A DNA stretch of 64,000 nt from an uncultured Spirochaetaceae bacterium (GTDB lineage Bacteria > Spirochaetota > Spirochaetia > Treponematales > Treponemataceae). This document shows positions 61,501-64,000 of this stretch, one piece after another; position 1 is the stretch's first letter; every line of letters starts with the position of its first letter. Position numbers and translations under genes: made by a program. Location: NCBI GenBank assembly GCA_902766125.1, contig CACXCG010000003.1, positions 62,001 through 126,000 on the forward strand, given 5' to 3'. The notes beneath the pieces are model-generated. The model did not search any database. It saw only the letters and a program-made list of their open reading frames with translations, and was not told the DNA's origin.

Positions 61501-61805
61501 GTGAACCTGCACCGGAATGGAATGCAAAGACAGAAGTTACACTGTCAAGAACACAGGATCATGTCGTAAAGATCTTTATGGAAGTTATGGAAAAAGATTC
61601 CGTAACCGCAGATGACTACATTGGTAAGATTACCATGACGCTCACCTACGACAAGGCAACAGATACCTGGAGTTACATGGACGGTCAGACAAAAGTCATT
61701 TTGAGTACTGGCAGCGGTAAAAAAGTATGGACCTTCCCGCTTGAAAGCAGTGACGGTGACATTAAAGTTCGCTGTGACTTTGAATGGACTTATACGACAG
61801 AATAA
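58581..61805 (+). CDS. Lipoprotein with binary-toxin B (anthrax protective antigen-like) pore module and Ca2+-binding repeats
   Basis: A 1074-residue lipoprotein (lipobox FFFSSC, 21-26). After an Ig-like region (30-125) comes a DSDGDGISDWYE / DTDGDSWSDFEE calcium motif (129-163), as at the start of activated protective antigen. Residues 187-300 are Ser/Thr-rich with alternating polar/apolar strands, like the toxin's membrane-inserting loop. Then GGLVKTKVTVKNTSNIAYTL (301-320) and ISIHEALTEIVGF (461-473) match in order the blocks RYVNTGTAPIYNVL and MTLKEALKIAFGF of protective antigen. A second calcium pair (582-627) and beta-sandwich domains (640-1074) follow. AGGAGG fixes the start. No enzymatic A component is nearby. 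Pore formation is inferred; a surface adhesin is the main alternative. Confidence 0.72.
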   Translation: MKEHGKIWVLLCAFSFLFIPFFFSSCENPSAPKNFEVKTAFYNDSDGMLTVYTNVRDGVEFKLNILNHTLTSTTSSKGKLMFDCLLVLAKERVPSGIQFSVYLTAPGYSSVYTNTYTHVNAAASNTTADSDGDGISDWYEMYRYGTDPYSEDTDGDSWSDFEELSMYDPLRKIFDPRIADLPQMDVEISEDFSIGYKYTTGSSSTEQTTESKSQGFTHTNTDSYTNTATSSLTNGWSASVTPSYQFSGTNQGWALSATFGYNGHYTSGSTYSMTKSLAESSSTTYSEGKAYTKGETRNVSGGLVKTKVTVKNTSNIAYTLTHLTLNLNKIRFSDENYTSVAPLSSYTYDSQITLSPGESKDINIAFDLGVGAFESIVNDKTCLNVAVSGYTYEFNKLNQRLPLDFTEATTKVKAKCAFVRIDYGPELLSTGKVQPEERYWISTKCSFNPNATNLDTLYNTISIHEALTEIVGFTDDNLILDDTGKIKTIKSKTSKASHKEGDWYILKHQVINNVESEEMYNDYLVKDRESESVMHTGNPSYDLKELPLDAGASYLIFYDIDNDEDYLPLNTERQYGSDDTTVDTDGDNIEDFYEVHGWHRDAAPEKVFYTNPVNTDTDGDTYNDYEDEEPCIPAKSNDTTVSECIITNVYDTAHPYNLTETVKAIQRGTSSVITECDVYDKVTLSVRTAIVYNKISYLCTTQNIAPNNTAALNALTGWKELNHTELFTPPVEPRDGGIYLWVKIVSYDNTKTDYILVAQLHSHFCPLSNFSATPATVGSDPSVVVTFDRYTDIRADATDGGYILWGKPVANAAKTTLSRAEVQGAQETVSEAVTKTSPAEFFLKVKDLTSAVTLKPFSQNQDWTFKLFAYSGNGSADTFRCEELGSKSITTILLDTGKLVFYPVYVEAVVDRDGGSSPEYYWTFTSDVTNSGSSSFDFRNMNIGRDSAKELEETGKNGNKFWVFDASGGHKTRGEPAPEWNAKTEVTLSRTQDHVVKIFMEVMEKDSVTADDYIGKITMTLTYDKATDTWSYMDGQTKVILSTGSGKKVWTFPLESSDGDIKVRCDFEWTYTTE

Positions 61806-61834
61806 CACCGTAACACAGTACAGTATCAAAACAG

Positions 61835-61870
61835 AGGCTGTCCTTACGCTAAGCAGGGGCAGCCTTTTTT
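61835..61870. terminator. Terminator after the toxin-B-like gene
   Basis: AGGCTGTCC (61835-61843) pairs GGGGCAGCCT (61856-61865, with wobble) followed by T6. It also faces the end of the convergent symporter gene. Confidence 0.72.
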
Positions 61871-63308
61871 ATCTGTTCTGAATTTCTGTTACGATGCGTT
61901 CGTATTCAGCTTCATCAATGTGATATTTTTTTCGCATGATGCACAGACAGATTACATGAGCGGCAACCGGAACCAGCACTATGCCAAGTCTGAGCACAAA
62001 ACGCTGCGTGTCCGTTGCGGTACTGATGTACGAATCTGCAAGTGAAAGCACTTCTTCTTTTTGAAGCAGTCCGTTTCCAGAATCAATTTCCAGACTGCTG
62101 ATTTTCTGACTGATGGCATAGATACCGCTTATAATCAGCACCAGATTTACAATTCCCTGATTTAAGGCACTGCTCAGTTTTACTGCAAAACTACGCACAG
62201 TAGAAATGATTGAATCATGGCGTTCGTTAAACTTAAGTTCGTCGTACTCAATGGTATTGTTCAGCATGACTACAATCAGCATGTTGATAAATCCCTGAGA
62301 GAAGAAAATTAAAAATCCCAGTGCATGAATTATAACAACACTCTTTGGAATACCGTAGCCCACCAGAAGAAGAACTGCATAGCACACACAGGCAAACAGT
62401 TCAAAAAAAGTAAGTAAGGACTTGCGCTTAAAGAATTTTGTAAGCAGCGGGAATGCACACTGACTTAAGAGCGTTCCTAATCCGTACATAACCGTAAACA
62501 CAAATACAAGGTCGTCTGCTTTCGAATAGCCGAATTCAAAATAAAAGAAATTCATGGCAAACATGATCAGAAGACCGTTTGCAATGTTAAAGAAAAAGCA
62601 CGAGATACCAGAGGCAATCAGCTGATCGTTACGCGCAAAAATACGGAACATATCCTTCAGTTTAAGATGTTCTGCATTTTCTTCTGACTTATGTTTTGTT
62701 TCGGTTACTCCCAGCACAACAAGGGTCTGGAAGGCAATAAACATAAGGGCTACCACAAGTGCCACAATGCGGTACGTATTTACTGCATTTCCTGCAATAA
62801 TGGTCGGAACAACACCGGCAACACTAAACTGTCCCACGCAGATAAAAATGCTCATGAGCGTTACCAGCGTATTGCGTTCTTTTGCATCACTGGTAAGGCT
62901 TGGTAACATTCCCCAGTAAGCAATGTCGTTCATGGTGTATGTCATTCCCCACAGAAGATATCCGGCACCAAAGAAAGCAACAAAGCCCCACCCTGTCGGA
63001 CGGAATGTAAACAGTGCAACAATAATCAGCGCATTCAGCACGCAGCCTAAAAGAATCCACGGTTTGTACTTACCCATTTTAAAATGGCAGTTTTCTATGA
63101 TGATTCCCATAAGCGGATCGTTAATGGCATCCCAGACAAGACAGATAACAATGATTGCAGAAATAACGGCAAACTGACTTACCGTAAGTTTCATGGTGTA
63201 CTGAATGTATGTCATAAGATACATACTTACCAGCGCATAGGCAGCATCACGACCTGTTGCTCCAATTGTGTACGACCACTTTGTACGTTTATTCAGAGAC
63301 TGTTCCAT
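61869..63308 (-). CDS. GPH-family sugar:cation symporter (MFS)
   Basis: A 479-residue transporter with about twelve membrane helices. IGATGRDAAYALVSMYLM near 16-33, VWDAINDPLMGIIIEN near 58-73 and GKYKPWILLG near 79-88 are the conserved blocks of the glycoside-pentoside-hexuronide family, which imports glycosides, xylosides or glucuronides with Na+ or H+. CGGAGGAAGC precedes the ATG. It lies 12 bases after a GH3 glycosidase gene on the same strand, so uptake and cleavage of a beta-glycoside probably go together. Confidence 0.9.
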   Translation of the reverse strand: MEQSLNKRTKWSYTIGATGRDAAYALVSMYLMTYIQYTMKLTVSQFAVISAIIVICLVWDAINDPLMGIIIENCHFKMGKYKPWILLGCVLNALIIVALFTFRPTGWGFVAFFGAGYLLWGMTYTMNDIAYWGMLPSLTSDAKERNTLVTLMSIFICVGQFSVAGVVPTIIAGNAVNTYRIVALVVALMFIAFQTLVVLGVTETKHKSEENAEHLKLKDMFRIFARNDQLIASGISCFFFNIANGLLIMFAMNFFYFEFGYSKADDLVFVFTVMYGLGTLLSQCAFPLLTKFFKRKSLLTFFELFACVCYAVLLLVGYGIPKSVVIIHALGFLIFFSQGFINMLIVVMLNNTIEYDELKFNERHDSIISTVRSFAVKLSSALNQGIVNLVLIISGIYAISQKISSLEIDSGNGLLQKEEVLSLADSYISTATDTQRFVLRLGIVLVPVAAHVICLCIMRKKYHIDEAEYERIVTEIQNR

Positions 63309-63320
63309 AGCTTCCTCCGT

Positions 63321-64000
63321 TTATCTTTTTTTATTTGCACTGCGTACCAGACGCTTTACCAGTTTAGGAGTAATAATTCCGCCGGATGTACTGATAAGAC
63401 TTTCCACCGGATTTTCACGGATTGCCTGCAGAGAAATCTTTACCACCGGATCTTCTGCACTTTTACTTTCACTGGTTGCAATAATAACAAACTCAACAAG
63501 GCGAAGAAAAATACGTGCAAACAGACTGTATTGCGAAAGTGTCTGCATGCTGTCACAAGCAGTAAGCAGCGTGTCTTTCTGCTCTGGAATCATAGCTGAC
63601 AGTTTTTGCAAACGCTCAGTTTCTGAATCAATAAGTTCAGGAAGCATTTTTCCTTTGACAGAAATTTCTTTCTGACAGCGTAAGTCACGGACAGAAAATC
63701 CGCATGCAACAGAATATGTTCCCTGCACGGTTTCAAACTGATTTTGTTTTGTGCTGAACACACAGAAAGCTTTATCATCCAGTGTAAGCGAAATCTGTTT
63801 TGATTCACCTTTTTTCAAGTACACTTTTTCAAACGCGGCAAGTTCTATAAAAGGACGCACATACCCTTCTTCCAAAGGATTATTAACATACACCTGTACA
63901 ACCTGAGCGCCGTCCACTAAGCCGGTATTTTTTACGGTAACCGTAACCGTTGTATTTTTTTCCTGCTGCGAAACAGAAAAGTCTGAAAGTTCAAAGGTGG
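63321..64000 (-). CDS. Glycoside hydrolase family 3, C-terminal fragment
   Basis: The right edge cuts the gene; only the last 226 or so codons are visible. The segment with VTVTVKNTGLVDGAQVVQVY, a Pro-Phe-Ile-Glu-Leu stretch and FEKVYLKKGESKQISLTLD is the fibronectin-III-like C-terminal domain of GH3 beta-glucosidases and beta-xylosidases. A further helical tail of about 140 residues (to SANKKR) follows, longer than usual. The catalytic barrel lies outside the window, so substrate cannot be judged. It is upstream of, and probably co-transcribed with, the GPH symporter. Confidence 0.85.
   Translation of the reverse strand, partial: TFELSDFSVSQQEKNTTVTVTVKNTGLVDGAQVVQVYVNNPLEEGYVRPFIELAAFEKVYLKKGESKQISLTLDDKAFCVFSTKQNQFETVQGTYSVACGFSVRDLRCQKEISVKGKMLPELIDSETERLQKLSAMIPEQKDTLLTACDSMQTLSQYSLFARIFLRLVEFVIIATSESKSAEDPVVKISLQAIRENPVESLISTSGGIITPKLVKRLVRSANKKR

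Noticed and set aside
1-64000. CRISPR arrays, tRNA/rRNA genes, insertion sequences, integrases or prophage
   Set aside because: I saw no direct-repeat/spacer array, no cloverleaf-like sequence with conserved TTCGA arm, and no transposase or integrase frame.

Overview
The window looks like a chromosomal segment of a host-associated, anaerobic Treponema (or close spirochaete relative) of moderate G+C. Evidence: an EF-G of the spd/mitochondrial type ([10 protein letters not shown]-loop), many lipoproteins with relaxed spirochaetal lipoboxes, two rubrerythrins and no catalase or superoxide dismutase, a short MetH without the reactivation domain, and glycan-related genes (galactokinase, GPH symporter, GH3 glycosidase, carbohydrate-esterase-like hydrolases). 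I saw no tRNA, rRNA, insertion sequence, prophage or CRISPR array. No gene-free stretch exceeds 300 bases.

Layout. 1-1420: start of a family II pyrophosphatase gene (minus) and galK (plus). 1436-18161: a complete-looking aryl-polyene-type type II PKS locus. A 14-gene, tightly overlapping minus-strand operon encodes two ACPs, a membrane-domain/adenylating ligase fusion, a hot-dog dehydratase, a GT2 glycosyltransferase, an LpxL-like acyltransferase, a LolA-like protein, an MMPL exporter, a beta-propeller adenylate cyclase with its own promoter, a DUF3261-like lipoprotein, KS, DH, KR and KS. A divergent plus-strand pair encodes a chain-length-factor-like KS and a PlsC-type acyltransferase. 18158-20678: two alpha/beta hydrolases and a patatin. 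20696-25337: rubrerythrin, MetNIQ methionine importer, an O-methyltransferase and a lipoprotein. 25356-34383: acetolactate synthase; a pseudo-receiver/HATPase/cNMP-binding regulator; RqcH-like NFACT protein; metF-metH and a PAP2-like gene. 34511-44849: DEAD-box-type helicase, second rubrerythrin, an exported protein of unknown function, fusA with a RecA-fold gene, and an ABC importer. 44934-56269: response regulator and hybrid kinase with Hpt, a lipoprotein, radC, cls, purC, two paralogous SH3-like exported proteins, hisC and a phosphodiesterase. 56272-64000: SUMF1-fold protein with corA and an upstream short ORF, a 1074-residue lipoprotein resembling the pore-forming B component of binary toxins (anthrax protective antigen family), a GPH symporter and the end of a GH3 glycosidase.

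How the genes may work together. The PKS locus should build a polyunsaturated acyl chain on ACPs from a starter activated by the ligase, then acylate and glycosylate it and move it to the outer membrane through the MMPL/LolA/lipoprotein set. The embedded cyclase could make cAMP, and the window also holds a possible reader (27190-28503) joining a cNMP-binding domain to an anti-sigma-type HATPase. Promoters are strikingly uniform (TTGnnn, usually 17 bp, TAnnnT). At seven or eight genes the -10 box ends only 6-8 bases before the start codon, usually without a Shine-Dalgarno sequence, which suggests frequent leaderless transcription. Three divergent gene pairs share or interlock their -35 boxes.
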